Of a DNA stretch of 64,000 nucleotides, positions 37,704 through 47,206 are shown piece by piece. A program made the translations under genes and the position numbers. How positions within the stretch are numbered: the stretch's first letter is position 1; each line of letters starts with the position of its first letter. Location of the stretch: NCBI RefSeq assembly GCF_008039565.1, contig NZ_VDUX01000006.1:173894-237893 (forward strand), given 5' to 3'. The notes beneath the pieces are model-generated. The model made no database searches. It saw nothing but the letters and a program-made list of their open reading frames with translations, and was not told where the DNA came from. This DNA is from Aeromicrobium terrae (lineage in GTDB: Bacteria; Actinomycetota; Actinomycetes; Propionibacteriales; Nocardioidaceae).

Positions 37704-39896
37704 TCAGGCGAACTTCTCGCCGTTCTTGGCCTTCTCCAGCAGGAGCGCCGGGGGCTCGAACCGCTCGCCGTACTTCTGGGCGAGCTCCTGCGCGCGCTCG
37801 GTGAACGCCTCGACGCCGATGCGGCCGTCGGGGGTCTCCCAGCCGTTGATGGCCTGGATCGCACCGCCGAGCATGGGCGGGAAGCCGATGCCGAAGATCG
37901 AGCCGATGTTCGCGTCCGGCACGGTGCGCAGGACGCCCTCCTCGAGGCAGCGCACGGTGTCGAGCGACATCGAGAAGATCAGGCGGTCCTTCAGGTCACG
38001 GAAGTCCGGCTGCTCGTCGGCCACCGGGAACTTCTCGGCGAGGCCCTCCCAGAGCCCGGCGCGCTTGCCGTTCTCGTCGTAGTCGAAGAAGCCCTTGCCG
38101 GCGAGACGGCCGCTGCGGCCCTCGTCGATCATCGCGTCGATGACGTCCTCGGCCGGGACGGGCACCCAGGTGCCACCCTCGGCCTCGACCGCCGTCTTGG
38201 ACGCGATGCGGATCTTCTTCATCAGCTCGAGGTTGAGCTCGTCGCTGAGCTGCAGCACGCCGGTCGGGAAGCCCGCCTGCGTGGCGGCGCGGTCGATCGA
38301 CGTGGGGGCGACGCCCTCGGTCAGCATCGACAGGCCCTCGTTGACGAACTGGCCGATGACGCGGCTGGTGAAGAAGCCGCGGCTGTCGTTGACGACGATC
38401 GGCGTCTTCTTGATCGCCTGCACGTAGTCGAGCGCGCCGGCGATGGTGGCGTCGTTCGTCTTCTCACCGGCGATGATCTCGACCAGCGGCATCTTGTCGA
38501 CCGGGCTGAAGAAGTGGATGCCGATGAAGTCCTCGGGACGCTTGACGCCCTCGGCCAGCTCGGTGATCGGCAGCGTCGACGTGTTGGAGCCGAGGAGCGC
38601 GTCGGCGTTGACGATCGGCTCCAGCTCGCCGAAGACCTGGTGCTTCAGCTCGACGGACTCGAACACCGCCTCGACGACGAGGTCGCAGCCTTCGAGGTCG
38701 GCGTAGTCGTCGGTGGGCTTGATGCGACCGAGGAACTCGTCGACCTTCTCCTGCGTGGTGCGGCCCTTCTCGAGCTGCTTGGCGAGGAGCTTCTCGCTGT
38801 ACGCCTTGCCCTTCTCGGCGGCCTCGAGGCTGACGTCCTTGAGGACGACCTCCATGCCGGCCTTCGCCGAGACGTAGGCGATGCCCGCGCCCATCATGCC
38901 GGCGCCGAGCACGGCGACCTTGGTGAACTTCCGCGGCTCGATGCCTTCGGGGCGGGAGCCACCGGCGTTGATCGACCCGAGGTCGAAGAAGAACGCCTGC
39001 GTCATGTTCTTGAACTGCTGGCCGACGACGAGCTCGACCAGGTAGCGCGACTCGATCCGGCTCGCGGTGTCGAAGTCGACCTGGGCGCCCTCGACCGCGG
39101 CGGCCATGATGTTCTTCGGCGCGCGGAAGTCGGCGCCCTTGACCTGCTTGCGCAGGTTGGACGGGAACGCCGGCAGGAACTGCGCGAGCTTCGGGCTCGA
39201 CGGCGCGCCGCCGGGGATCTTGTAGCCCTTGCGGTCCCACGGCTGCGTGGCCGCCTCCTCGTCGCCCTGCACCGACTCGATCCACGCCTTGGCGGCGTCG
39301 AGCAGCGCGTCGGGCGCGACGACCTCGTCGACCAGGCCCTTCTCCAGCGCCTGGGCCGGCTTCATGCGCGGGCCCTGCAGCAGGATGCCCATCAGGGCGT
39401 CCTGCAGGCCGAACATGCGCACGGTGCGGGTGACGCCGCCGCCGCCGGGGAGCAGGCCGAGCGTCGCCTCGGGGAGGCCGATCTCGTAGCCGCCCTCGGC
39501 CGCCACGCGGTGGTGGCAGGACAGCGCGATCTCCAGGCCGCCGCCGAGCGCGGCGCCGTTGATGGCCGCCACGACCGGCTTGCCACACGTCTCGAGCTTG
39601 CGCAGCGTCGCCTTGATCGACTCGATGTTCTCGAAGATGTCGTCGGCGTCGGCGGGCGTCGCCTGCGTCATCAGCTTGAGGTCGCCGCCGGCGAAGAACA
39701 TCTTCTTGCCCGACGAGACGATGACGCCCTTGATGGAGTCGCCGTCGGACGCGATCTCGTCGACCAGCTGGTTGACGGCCTTCTCCATCGAGTCGCGGTA
39801 CGCCTGGTTCATCGTGTTGGCGCTCTGCGAGGGGTCGTCGATGACGAGGTTGACGATCCCGTCGGCCTTCTCGTAGCGCACGGCTGATTCAGTCAC
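37704..39896 (-). CDS. fadB: Bifunctional enoyl-CoA hydratase/3-hydroxyacyl-CoA dehydrogenase (FadB/FadJ-like)
   Basis: A 730-residue fatty-oxidation protein, the usual length for the alpha subunit. The N-terminal crotonase domain has the oxyanion loops FFAGGDLKL and [14 protein letters not shown]. The NAD-binding 3-hydroxyacyl-CoA dehydrogenase domain starts near residue 320 with [12 protein letters not shown] and includes the catalytic His region [16 protein letters not shown], then the C-terminal helical domain. It hydrates enoyl-CoA and oxidises 3-hydroxyacyl-CoA. The GTG start at 39896 follows a 78-bp gap after the thiolase gene in the same direction, so the two form the beta-oxidation pair. 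The gap contains a dispersed repeat. Confidence 0.93.
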   Translation of the reverse strand: MTESAVRYEKADGIVNLVIDDPSQSANTMNQAYRDSMEKAVNQLVDEIASDGDSIKGVIVSSGKKMFFAGGDLKLMTQATPADADDIFENIESIKATLRKLETCGKPVVAAINGAALGGGLEIALSCHHRVAAEGGYEIGLPEATLGLLPGGGGVTRTVRMFGLQDALMGILLQGPRMKPAQALEKGLVDEVVAPDALLDAAKAWIESVQGDEEAATQPWDRKGYKIPGGAPSSPKLAQFLPAFPSNLRKQVKGADFRAPKNIMAAAVEGAQVDFDTASRIESRYLVELVVGQQFKNMTQAFFFDLGSINAGGSRPEGIEPRKFTKVAVLGAGMMGAGIAYVSAKAGMEVVLKDVSLEAAEKGKAYSEKLLAKQLEKGRTTQEKVDEFLGRIKPTDDYADLEGCDLVVEAVFESVELKHQVFGELEPIVNADALLGSNTSTLPITELAEGVKRPEDFIGIHFFSPVDKMPLVEIIAGEKTNDATIAGALDYVQAIKKTPIVVNDSRGFFTSRVIGQFVNEGLSMLTEGVAPTSIDRAATQAGFPTGVLQLSDELNLELMKKIRIASKTAVEAEGGTWVPVPAEDVIDAMIDEGRSGRLAGKGFFDYDENGKRAGLWEGLAEKFPVADEQPDFRDLKDRLIFSMSLDTVRCLEEGVLRTVPDANIGSIFGIGFPPMLGGAIQAINGWETPDGRIGVEAFTERAQELAQKYGERFEPPALLLEKAKNGEKFA

Positions 39897-39935
39897 GGTG
39901 GTTCCTTCTGGTGGTCGTGAAGAGCAAGGGCGCCC

Positions 39936-39970
39936 GGCGGGGGTGCCGGGCCGTGGGCGGCAGATCGAGC
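39936..39970 (+). repeat. Dispersed GGCGGGGGTGCCGGGCC repeat, copy 4 (intergenic)
   Basis: GGCGGGGGTGCCGGGCC, then GTGGGCGGCAGATCGAGC, between the thiolase stop and the fadB-like start, in the opposite orientation to copies 1-3. It matches copy 2 over about 35 bases. It is the only copy outside a coding region. Confidence 0.7.
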
Positions 39971-39974
39971 ACTG

Positions 39975-41189
39975 TCAGAGGCGCTCGACGACGGTGGCGA
40001 TGCCCATGCCGCCGCCGACGCACAGCGTGGCGAGGCCGTACTTCTTGTCGCGACGCTCGAGCTCGTCGATCAGCGTGCCGAGGATCATCGCGCCGGTGGC
40101 GCCGAGGGGGTGACCCATGGCGATGGCGCCGCCGTTGACGTTGGTCTGGTCGTGCGGGTAGTCGCCGAGGTCGCTCATCAGCTTCATGGCGACGGCGGCG
40201 AACGCCTCGTTGATCTCGATCAGGTCGAGGTCCTCGACCGACAGGCCGGCCTTCTCCAGCGCCTTGCGGCTGGCCGGGGCGGGGCCGGTGAGCATGATCG
40301 TCGGCTCGGAGCCGCTCACCGCGGTGGCGAGGACCCGGGCGCGCGGGGTGAGGCCGTGACGCTCGCCGGCGGCCTCGGAGCCCACGAGCACGAGGGCGGC
40401 GCCGTCGACGATGCCGGAGCTGTTGCCGGCGTGGTGGACGTGGTTGATCTTCTCGACCTGGTGGTACTTCTCCAGCGCGACGGCGTCGAAGCCGCCGAAG
40501 TCGCCGATGCCCTCGAAGGACGGGGCGAGGCCGGACAGGCTCTCCACGGTGGTGCCCTCACGCACGAACTCGTCGTGATCGAGGATCGTCAGGCCGTTGG
40601 CGTCGACGACCGGGATGACGGACTTGCTGAAGTAGCCGTTGGCGATGGCCTTCGCGGCGCGCGCCTGCGACTCGGCGGCGAACGTGTCGACGTCCTCGCG
40701 GCTGTAGCCCTCGATCGTGGCGATCAGGTCGGCGCCGATGCCCTGCGGCACGAAGTCCGTGTCGAACGCGGTGCGCGGGTCCATGGCCCAGGCGCCGCCG
40801 TCGGAGGCCATGGGCACGCGGCTCATGGACTCGACGCCACCGGCGAGGATCAGGTCCTCCCAGCCGGAGCGGACGCGCTGCGCGGCCTGGTTGACGGCCT
40901 CGAGGCCGGAGGCACAGAAGCGGTTCAGCTGGACGCCGGCGACGGTGTCGGGCAGCCCCGCGGCGAGCGCGGCGGTCTTCGCGATGTCCGCGCCCTGGTC
41001 GCCGACCGGCGACACGCAGCCGAGGACAAGGTCCTCGATGCCGGCGGGATCGAGCGACGGATTGCGCTTCTGGATCTCGTCGATCAGGCCGGTGACCAGC
41101 GAGATCGGCTTCACCTCGTGGAGGGAGCCGGTCTTCTTGCCGCGACCACGCGGCGTCCGGATGGCGTCGTAGACGAATGCCTCGGTCAT
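39975..41189 (-). CDS. fadA: Acetyl-CoA C-acyltransferase (thiolase, FadA-like)
   Basis: A 404-residue thiolase, cleaving 3-oxoacyl-CoA to shorten the chain. The acyl-enzyme cysteine is C92 in [11 protein letters not shown], with GHPLGATGA at about 360-368 and the second catalytic cysteine in LCVGGGMG (about 388-395). It is the first gene of the pair with the FadB-like protein and is divergent from a MerR regulator across 121 bp, where a TGACA-N7-TGTCA site lies. This is the usual fadA-fadB beta-oxidation unit. Confidence 0.93.
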   Translation of the reverse strand: MTEAFVYDAIRTPRGRGKKTGSLHEVKPISLVTGLIDEIQKRNPSLDPAGIEDLVLGCVSPVGDQGADIAKTAALAAGLPDTVAGVQLNRFCASGLEAVNQAAQRVRSGWEDLILAGGVESMSRVPMASDGGAWAMDPRTAFDTDFVPQGIGADLIATIEGYSREDVDTFAAESQARAAKAIANGYFSKSVIPVVDANGLTILDHDEFVREGTTVESLSGLAPSFEGIGDFGGFDAVALEKYHQVEKINHVHHAGNSSGIVDGAALVLVGSEAAGERHGLTPRARVLATAVSGSEPTIMLTGPAPASRKALEKAGLSVEDLDLIEINEAFAAVAMKLMSDLGDYPHDQTNVNGGAIAMGHPLGATGAMILGTLIDELERRDKKYGLATLCVGGGMGIATVVERL

Positions 41190-41226
41190 GGATGAGTCCT
41201 CACAGAAGTAGAGTTGCCAACGATTG

Positions 41227-41243
41227 TGACACCATGACTGTCA
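41227..41243. promoter_or_regulatory. Operator-like inverted repeat between thiolase and MerR genes
   Basis: TGACA-N7-TGTCA at 41227-41243 in the divergent region. MerR-family operators are often such spaced dyads inside a promoter. Similar TGACAG/CTGTCA dyads with other spacings occur at 29931-29950 and 46109-46125. Confidence 0.35.
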
Positions 41244-41310
41244 GAGTGGTAGGTCGGGTCCCGTGGAATGGATCACGCCTGCACCCCGGTCATCGAGAGG
41301 GAACCGAGGC

Positions 41311-42027
41311 ATGACGATCACCGATCCGGTGGAGACGCTGAGCGTCGAGCAACTGGCGTCGCGCGTCGGCATGACCGTGCGCACCGTCCGCTTCTACGCC
41401 GGCCGCGGGCTGATCCCGCCGCCGCGGCGCGAGGGCCGCAACGGCTACTACGGGCCGGACCACATCGCCCGGCTCGAGCTCGTCCGCGAGCTGCAGGGGC
41501 ACGGCTTCACGCTCTCGGCGATCGAGGGATACCTCGAGCGGATCCCGGCCGACGCCTCCCCCGAGGACGTCGCCGTCCACCGCACGCTGCTCGCACCCTG
41601 GGCTCCGGGGCTGCCGGAGACCATCACCCGTGCCGAGCTCGAGACCCGCGCCGGCCGGCCGCTCGCCGACGACGACATCGAGCTGCTCGTCGCCATCGGC
41701 GTCGTCGAGCCGACGCCCACCGAGGACGTCTTCCAGCTCGCGCCGGCGCACCTCGCCGTCGGCATCGCATTCCTCGAGCTCGGCTTCCCCGTCGACGCGG
41801 CCCTCGCCGCGCGCCGGATCTTCACCGAGCACGGCCAGGCCATCGCGAACGAGCTCACCGAGGTCTTCCGCACCCAGGTGTGGCCGCTGCTCAAGGACTC
41901 CGGCCGCCCCACCGAGGCCATCACGTCGATGATCGAGCGGTTCAAGCCGTTGACGGTGCAGGCGCTCGTGACGGCCTACGAGGAAGCGGTCGACGAGGCC
42001 AAGCGCGACGTGATCAGGCGGCGCTGA
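41311..42027 (+). CDS. MerR family transcriptional regulator
   Basis: A 238-residue MerR regulator. The winged helix-turn-helix is at about residues 12-75, with RVGMTVRTVRFYAGRGLIPPPRREGRNGYY and RLELVRELQGHGFTL. A ~160-residue ligand-binding C-terminal domain follows that lacks the metal cysteines of MerR proper, pointing to an organic ligand such as an acyl-CoA. The ATG at 41311 gives the normal N-terminus. It is divergent from the thiolase-FadB unit and is the likely regulator of it. Its 3' end overlaps the convergent sulfotransferase-like gene by 14 nt. Confidence 0.88.
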   Translation: MTITDPVETLSVEQLASRVGMTVRTVRFYAGRGLIPPPRREGRNGYYGPDHIARLELVRELQGHGFTLSAIEGYLERIPADASPEDVAVHRTLLAPWAPGLPETITRAELETRAGRPLADDDIELLVAIGVVEPTPTEDVFQLAPAHLAVGIAFLELGFPVDAALAARRIFTEHGQAIANELTEVFRTQVWPLLKDSGRPTEAITSMIERFKPLTVQALVTAYEEAVDEAKRDVIRRR

Positions 42028-42772
42028 GCCTCGCGTAGAGCTCTTCGGCCTCGGCCAGCAGCTGCTGCGACTCCGGGTCGAGGTCGGCGAGCATCTCGTC
42101 GGCGGTGCGCCGCTTCGCCGACGGCCTCGGGGCCTTCGCCTCGATCTGGTCCTCCGGCGTGGTGGCGGCCATGATCTCGTCGATCTTCGCCGCGATCGCC
42201 GCCTCGTCCGCGTCGGTCTTCACGTAGCGGACGAAGCTCGTGCCGAACTTCTCGTTGCACCGCTCGATGACGGCGCCGAAGTCGGAGATCACCTCGGTGA
42301 AGTCGGCCAGGACGATCCGGTCGACGAGCGGCAGCACCCGGCGGTAGTAGGAGAGGTAGGCGTCGAGGAACTCGGCCGCGGTGCCGGTGTCGTCGTACTG
42401 CATGACCGACGCGGTCACGGCGCGCGGCTCGCGCACCAGGGCGATCGTCGGGCGGCCGAGCTCGACGCCGCGCTCGATGGCCCGCGGCGTGTGCAGGTGG
42501 TGCGCGATCGAGAGGCCGGGCTGCGTGTGCAGCAGCGCGACGTAGGAGTAGGAGTTCGCGGAACGGGCGATGCCGTCGATCACCAGGTCGGTGTGCCGCG
42601 TCGGGCGCTGCGGCCGGAAGCGCGGGTCGGCCCACAGGTAGAGGTCCGTGAGCCGCTTGCCGCGGGTGAGGCGGAGCCACAGCCGGCGACGCAGCTCCGG
42701 GCTGAGCACGCGCTGGGCCACCCGTCGCACCGGGCTGACGCGGTAGTCGGCACCGGTCGTCTCGTTCGTCAC
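42014..42772 (-). CDS. Sulfotransferase-like P-loop protein of unknown function
   Basis: A 252-residue protein. VIDGIARSANSYSYVAL (about residues 64-80) resembles the 5' phosphosulfate-binding loop of sulfotransferases, and PTIALVREPRAVTASVMQY (about 108-126) matches the 3' phosphate motif with its Arg and Ser. The rest of the fold is only roughly recognised, and the C-terminal third is Ala/Glu-rich and charged. The GTG at 42772 is the only good start. PAPS-dependent sulfotransferase is the best guess, but a nucleotide-binding protein of another type cannot be excluded. It converges with the MerR gene and is divergent from the acyltransferase. Confidence 0.55.
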   Translation of the reverse strand: MTNETTGADYRVSPVRRVAQRVLSPELRRRLWLRLTRGKRLTDLYLWADPRFRPQRPTRHTDLVIDGIARSANSYSYVALLHTQPGLSIAHHLHTPRAIERGVELGRPTIALVREPRAVTASVMQYDDTGTAAEFLDAYLSYYRRVLPLVDRIVLADFTEVISDFGAVIERCNEKFGTSFVRYVKTDADEAAIAAKIDEIMAATTPEDQIEAKAPRPSAKRRTADEMLADLDPESQQLLAEAEELYARLSAA

Positions 42773-42834
42773 GCGGCGATCATAGGAGGCTCGTCGGATC
42801 GCGAGGCCCGAGCATCCGGATTAGCGTCGCGAGC

Positions 42835-43764
42835 ATGAGCGACCAGCGGAGCCCCCAGGTGCGCCGGCAGGCCGAGGAGCACGCCGAGCGCGCGCAGCAG
42901 AAGATGGACGAGCGGCGCGCCAAGACCGACGACGGCGTGGCCGGATGGATCACCCAGCGTGCCGGCGAGTGGAGCACCGACGGCCCCGACGAGACCGTCA
43001 TGCAGCGCCAGAAGTTCCTCTGGAACACGCTCGTCGACCACTACTTCCGGATGGAGATGGACGGCTGGGACAACGTGCCCGACACGCCCGTCCTGCTCGT
43101 CGGCATCCACTCCGGCGCGCCGTTCGTCTGGGACGCCTGGACCGTCGGCGTGCAGTGGTGGCGGCACTACGGGATGGAGCGCCCGCTGCTCGGCACCGCG
43201 CACGACGTGCTGATGGCCGCGCCGCTCATCGGGAAGTACTTCCGCGCGATGGGCGTGCTGCCCGCGGCGCCGGACTCGATCGCGACGGCGCTCGCCGAGG
43301 GCAAGGACGTCGCCCTGTGGCCGGGTGGCGAGGTGGACTCGCTGCGCCCGTGGAGCGAGCGCGACCAGGCGACGCTCGCCGGCCGCACCGGCTTCGTGAA
43401 GATGGCGATCCGCGCCGGCGTGCCGATCGTCCCCATCGCCACGGTCGGCGGGGCCGACGCGATGCCGGTGCTGATCCGCGGCGACAAGCTGTCGAAGGCC
43501 CTGCGCCTCGACAAGGCGCTCCGGCTCAAGGTCTTCCCGATCGCCGTCTCGCTGCCCTGGGGCATCGCCCCGGCGGCCCTGCCGCAGTTCCCGCTGCCGG
43601 CGAAGATCCGCACCCGGCTCATGCCCGCCGTCGAGCTCGACCACGACCCCGACCGCGCCGAGGACGACGACTACGTCGAGCAGAAGTACCGCGAGGTCGA
43701 GGACAGCATCCAGGCCGGCATGGACGCCCTCGCCCGCAAGCGCGCCTTCCCGCTCTTCGGCTGA
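42835..43764 (+). CDS. Lysophospholipid acyltransferase family protein
   Basis: A 309-residue PlsC-superfamily protein. Segments that fit the acyltransferase fold are LLVGIHSGAPFVWDAW (position of the HX4D motif, here H-x7-D), RAMGVLPAAPDSIATAL, and DVALWPGGEVDSLRPW (equivalent to the FPEGTRS motif), then TGFVKMAIRAGVPIVPIATVGG. The first ~55 residues are a charged extension. The spacing in the catalytic motif departs from HX4D, so activity should be treated as unproven; the group includes the WPGG-type actinobacterial acyltransferases. It likely transfers acyl groups to a lipid at the membrane. Confidence 0.82.
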   Translation: MSDQRSPQVRRQAEEHAERAQQKMDERRAKTDDGVAGWITQRAGEWSTDGPDETVMQRQKFLWNTLVDHYFRMEMDGWDNVPDTPVLLVGIHSGAPFVWDAWTVGVQWWRHYGMERPLLGTAHDVLMAAPLIGKYFRAMGVLPAAPDSIATALAEGKDVALWPGGEVDSLRPWSERDQATLAGRTGFVKMAIRAGVPIVPIATVGGADAMPVLIRGDKLSKALRLDKALRLKVFPIAVSLPWGIAPAALPQFPLPAKIRTRLMPAVELDHDPDRAEDDDYVEQKYREVEDSIQAGMDALARKRAFPLFG

Positions 43765-43782
43765 CCCCCTACGTCGCTTCGC

Positions 43783-44925
43783 CTACAGCCCCATCGTGCG
43801 GCCGACGATCTCCTTCATGATCTCGGTCGTGCCGCCGTAGATGGTCTGGATGCGGGTGTCGAGGTACGCCTTGGAGATCGGGTACTCGCTCATGTAGCCG
43901 TAGCCGCCGTGCAGCTGGAGGCAGGTGTCGACGGCGCGCTTCTGCAGCTCCGTCGTCCACCACTTGCCCATGGCCGCGTCGGAGACGGACAGGTTGCCGG
44001 CGTTGTGCTCGGTGATGGAGCGGTCGACGAACACCTGGGCGATCTGCTGCTCGGTCTCCAGCTCGGCGAGCGCGAACCGGGAGTTCTGGAACGAGCCGAT
44101 CGGCTTGCCGAACGCCTTGCGCTCCTTCACGTAGTCGACCGTCATGTCGATGATCCGGCGCGTCGCAGCGGCGGCGATGTACGTGATGCTCAGGCGCTCC
44201 TGCGGCAGGTTCTCCATCAGGTAGATGAATCCCTTGCCCTCCTCGCCGATCAGGTTGTCGACGGGGACGTGGACGTTGTCGAAGAACAGCTCGGCCGTGT
44301 CCTGCGCCTTCAAGCCGATCTTCTCCAGGTTGCGGCCGCGCTCGAAGCCCTCGGCCCCGCGCTCGACGACGATCAGCGAGAAGCCCATCGCGCCGGCCTC
44401 GGGGTCGGTCTGGCAGACGACGATGACGAAGTCGGCGTTGATGCCGTTGGTGATGAACGTCTTCGCGCCGTTGATGACGTACTCGTCGCCCTCACGCTTG
44501 GCCGTGGTCTTGATGCCCTGCAGGTCGGAGCCGGTGCCGGGCTCGGTCATCGCGATCGCGGTGATCATCTCGCCGCTGCAGAACGTCGGGTACCAGCGCT
44601 GCTTCTGCTCGTCGGTGGCGTACTTCTGCAGGTAGCCGGAGACGAGGTCGGTCTGGATGACGAAGCCGAGGCCGCTCGCGCCGATCTTGGTGATCTCCTC
44701 ACCGAGCACGACGTTGAAGCGGAAGTCGTCGATCCCGCCGCCGCCGAGCTCCTCCGGCATCATGAAGCCGAGCAGGCCCAGCTCGCCCGCCTTCGTCCAG
44801 ACCTCGCGGGGGACGATCGAGTCCTTCTCCCACTGCTCGTGGTGCGGCGCGACCTCCTTCTCGAGGAACGCGCGGACGGTGTCGCGGAAGGCGTCGTGGT
44901 CGGCCTCGAAGATGTTGCGGTCCAT
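43783..44925 (-). CDS. Acyl-CoA dehydrogenase (third copy)
   Basis: A 380-residue acyl-CoA dehydrogenase. The signature MTEPGTGSDLQGIKT is at residues 126-140, with ITNGINADFVIVV (FAD contact), and the C-terminal LHGGYGYMSEYP and YGGTTEIMKEIVGR, the end typical of medium/long-chain types. It oxidises acyl-CoA to enoyl-CoA. It follows the CaiB-type CoA-transferase gene in the same direction with a 33-bp gap, so a CoA-activation plus oxidation module is suggested. The chain-length preference is not clear. Confidence 0.93.
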   Translation of the reverse strand: MDRNIFEADHDAFRDTVRAFLEKEVAPHHEQWEKDSIVPREVWTKAGELGLLGFMMPEELGGGGIDDFRFNVVLGEEITKIGASGLGFVIQTDLVSGYLQKYATDEQKQRWYPTFCSGEMITAIAMTEPGTGSDLQGIKTTAKREGDEYVINGAKTFITNGINADFVIVVCQTDPEAGAMGFSLIVVERGAEGFERGRNLEKIGLKAQDTAELFFDNVHVPVDNLIGEEGKGFIYLMENLPQERLSITYIAAAATRRIIDMTVDYVKERKAFGKPIGSFQNSRFALAELETEQQIAQVFVDRSITEHNAGNLSVSDAAMGKWWTTELQKRAVDTCLQLHGGYGYMSEYPISKAYLDTRIQTIYGGTTEIMKEIVGRTMGL

Positions 44926-44958
44926 GTCAGTCCTTTCTTGGCCCGACGGCGGCAGCCG

Positions 44959-46098
44959 TCAAGATTGAACGGCGACGCCGTCCTCGATCAGCGTCTCGAC
45001 GTCGTCGACGCCCCAGGCAGCGAGTGCCTCGCGGGTGTCGGCGCCGGGGCGAGACGGCGGGGTGGTCAGGGCCGCCGGGGTGGCGGAGAACCGGGGAGCG
45101 GGCGCGGGCTGCACGAGCCCGTGGTGCTCGACGTACGTGCCCCGCGCCTTGTTGTGCGGCTGCTCGTACGCCTCGGTGAGTGGCACGACGGGGGCGACGC
45201 ATGCGTCGCTGCCGTCGAAGATCTCGGTCCACTCGGCCTGCGTCCGCTGCGCGAACGTCGCGCGAAGCGTCTCGCGCAGCGCGGGCCACTGGGTGAGGTC
45301 GTTGCGGTCGGGCAGCTCGACGTCGAGCAGCTTCTCCATCGCCGCGTAGAACTGCGGCTCGAGACCACCGACGGACATCCAGCGTCCGTCCGACGTCTCG
45401 TACACGTCGTAGAACGGGGCGCCGCCGCTGAGCAGGCCGGTACCGCGCGAGCCGTCCCACGCGCCGGTCTGCTGGATGGTGAGCGACATGGCCAGCAGGT
45501 GCGCGACGCCGTCGGTGATGGCGCAGTCGACGACCTGGCCCTCGCCGGTGGCCCGGGCGTGGGTGAGCGCCGCGAGCACGCCGCTCACGAGGTAGAGCGC
45601 GCCGCCGCCGAAGTCGCCCAGCAGGTTCTGCGGGAACGCGGGGGCGTCGCCGGCGTGGCCGAGCCCGTCGAGCGCGCCGGCCACGGAGATGTAGTTGATG
45701 TCGTGCCCGGCGGTGTGCGCCAGCGGGCCGTCCTGGCCCCAGCCGGTCATCCGCCCGAAGATCAGCTGCGGGTTCCGGGCGAGGCAGACCTCCGGGCCGA
45801 GCCCGAGCCGCTCCATCACGCCGGGCCGGAAGCCCTCGATGAGGATGTCGGCCTTCTCGACGAGCTGGAGCACGACGTCGACACCGCGCTCGGACTTCAG
45901 GTCGAGGGCGACGTTCGGCCGGCCGCGCGCGAGCACGTCCTTGTCGGGCTGGGACACGGCGATCGCCTGGCCGTTGGCTCGGTCGATGCGGATCACGTCG
46001 GCACCGAGGTCCGCCAGCATCATCGCGGCGAAGGGGCCGGGCCCGATGCCGACGATCTCGACGACGCGCACTCCGCTCAGGGGTCCTGATCTCGTCAC
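44959..46098 (-). CDS. CaiB/BaiF-type CoA-transferase (alpha-methylacyl-CoA racemase-like)
   Basis: A 379-residue class III CoA-transferase/racemase. It starts SGVRVVEIVGIGPGPFAAMMLADLGADVIRID, the typical CaiB opening. A HTAGHDINYISVAG stretch at about residues 128-141 matches alpha-methylacyl-CoA racemase, in which His and Asp are catalytic, and GGLEPQFYAAM follows near residue 250. This favours racemisation of 2-methylacyl-CoA (R to S) over CoA transfer, so that branched acyl-CoAs can enter oxidation by the adjacent dehydrogenase. The GTG at 46098 lies 10 bp from an operator-like dyad, giving a very short leader. Confidence 0.88.
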   Translation of the reverse strand: MTRSGPLSGVRVVEIVGIGPGPFAAMMLADLGADVIRIDRANGQAIAVSQPDKDVLARGRPNVALDLKSERGVDVVLQLVEKADILIEGFRPGVMERLGLGPEVCLARNPQLIFGRMTGWGQDGPLAHTAGHDINYISVAGALDGLGHAGDAPAFPQNLLGDFGGGALYLVSGVLAALTHARATGEGQVVDCAITDGVAHLLAMSLTIQQTGAWDGSRGTGLLSGGAPFYDVYETSDGRWMSVGGLEPQFYAAMEKLLDVELPDRNDLTQWPALRETLRATFAQRTQAEWTEIFDGSDACVAPVVPLTEAYEQPHNKARGTYVEHHGLVQPAPAPRFSATPAALTTPPSRPGADTREALAAWGVDDVETLIEDGVAVQS

Positions 46099-46108
46099 CG
46101 CAGCATCA

Positions 46109-46125
46109 TGACAGTAACGCTGTCA
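46109..46125. promoter_or_regulatory. Operator-like inverted repeat upstream of the CoA-transferase gene
   Basis: TGACAG-N5-CTGTCA, perfect 6-bp arms, 10 bp before the GTG start of the minus-strand CoA-transferase gene. It probably overlaps the core promoter. Confidence 0.5.
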
Positions 46126-46173
46126 CGGTGTCACGCGCGGGGGTCACGTGGGGGTCGTCACGTGGGCTCGCCC

Positions 46174-46186
46174 GTACCGTCGGTAT
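46174..46186. promoter_or_regulatory. ATACCGnCGGTAT-type operator upstream of alpha/beta hydrolase
   Basis: GTACCGTCGGTAT contains the perfect 11-bp palindrome TACCGTCGGTA and is followed by GTGACATC. It has the same core and flank (CGGTATnTG) as the sites before the esterase (12647-12659) and the flavin monooxygenase (13444-13458). Confidence 0.5.
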
Positions 46187-46226
46187 GTGACATCATCAGT
46201 GGCGCATTCGTCCCGAAAGGTCCTCC

Positions 46227-47039
46227 ATGCCCGAGCTGCCCGACCTCGTCCACGACCGCCGCGGATCCGGTGAGCCCCTCGTCCTCATCCACGGGATCGG
46301 CCACCGCCGGCAGATCTGGGACCCGATCGTCGACGACCTCGCCACCCGCTACGAGGTCATCACGCTCGACCTCGCGGGCTTCGGCCAGTCCGAGCCGTTC
46401 CCCAAGGGACACGCCTACTCGATGTCGAACGCGTGCGACCACCTGAGCAACCAGTTCGCGAAGTGGGGCATCGAGAAGCCCCACGTCGTCGGCAACTCGC
46501 TCGGCGGAGCCATCGCGCTCGAGCTCGGCGCCCGCAACCTCGTCTCGTCGGTCACCGCCCTCAGCCCGGCCGGGTTCTTCGGCACGTTCAGCCGCTTCCA
46601 GGCCCTCGCGGTGCTCCTGTTCCTGCGGCTCTCGGCGTTCCTCACCCCGGCGTTCCTGCTGCGTCGGCTCTCGCGCACCCGGGTCGGCAAGTGGCTGGCC
46701 GGCTCGACGCTGTACGTCCACCCGCAGCGCCACAGCGCGGAGTCGACGTACGGCGACGCGATGGGTCTCAAGCGCTGCAAGGGGTTCGAGCGCACCGCTC
46801 TGCACGGCGTCACCTACGCGTTCCACGGCCCGACTCCGGTGCCCACGACCGTCGCGTGGGGCACGCACGACCGCATCCTCATCCACAGCCAGTCCCTCAT
46901 CGCGAGCGAGCGGCTGCCCGAGGCGCACCACGTCGACCTGCCCCGCTGCGGGCACGTCCCGATCGCCGACGACCCGGAGCTGGTCACGCGGGTGATCGAC
47001 CAGACGATCGCCGAGGCGCGCGCGGCGAAGGCTGCGTGA
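46227..47039 (+). CDS. Alpha/beta fold hydrolase
   Basis: A 270-residue hydrolase with VLIHGIGHRRQIWD (oxyanion region, residues 18-31), the nucleophile elbow GNSLGG (about 88-93) and a late PRCGHVPIADDPE with the catalytic His. The central cap has hydrophobic helices (AVLLFLRLSAFLTPAFLL), so it may act on lipophilic esters or lactones. It shares an upstream palindrome with the Baeyer-Villiger monooxygenase and the HSL-type esterase, which makes lactone or ester hydrolysis in the same regulon attractive but unproven. It precedes the sugar operon without being part of it. Confidence 0.86.
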   Translation: MPELPDLVHDRRGSGEPLVLIHGIGHRRQIWDPIVDDLATRYEVITLDLAGFGQSEPFPKGHAYSMSNACDHLSNQFAKWGIEKPHVVGNSLGGAIALELGARNLVSSVTALSPAGFFGTFSRFQALAVLLFLRLSAFLTPAFLLRRLSRTRVGKWLAGSTLYVHPQRHSAESTYGDAMGLKRCKGFERTALHGVTYAFHGPTPVPTTVAWGTHDRILIHSQSLIASERLPEAHHVDLPRCGHVPIADDPELVTRVIDQTIAEARAAKAA

Positions 47040-47050
47040 GCCTCGCCCGC

Positions 47051-47064
47051 TGAAAGCGCTTTCA
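47051..47064. promoter_or_regulatory. LacI-family operator O1 of the beta-glucoside operon
   Basis: TGAAAGCGCTTTCA is a perfect 14-bp palindrome centred on GCGC, the classic LacI-family shape. It lies 30 bp upstream of the -35 element. A second site lies 88 bp away centre to centre, so looping is possible. Confidence 0.75.
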
Positions 47065-47093
47065 CGTCTCACCAGCGGAAAAAGACTGAGGTC

Positions 47094-47122
47094 TTGACAC
47101 TCAGTGTGACCAGGACCATAGT
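47094..47122 (+). promoter_or_regulatory. Promoter of the sugar ABC operon
   Basis: TTGACA (47094-47099), a 17-bp spacer and CATAGT (47117-47122) form one of the best sigma-70-type promoters in the window. It lies between two LacI-type operators. Confidence 0.7.
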
Positions 47123-47138
47123 GACCTGCCAATGAGAG

Positions 47139-47152
47139 TGGAAGCGCTCTCA
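47139..47152. promoter_or_regulatory. LacI-family operator O2 of the beta-glucoside operon
   Basis: TGGAAGCGCTCTCA is a near-palindrome of the O1 type, starting ~10 bp after the predicted transcript start. Binding here would block transcript initiation or early elongation. A TGAGAG-N8-CTCTCA dyad overlaps it. Confidence 0.7.
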
Positions 47153-47206
47153 GGCTGCGACTGAGACGGCCGCGGCCCCGTTTGACTCACGGCAGGAGCA
47201 GTAACG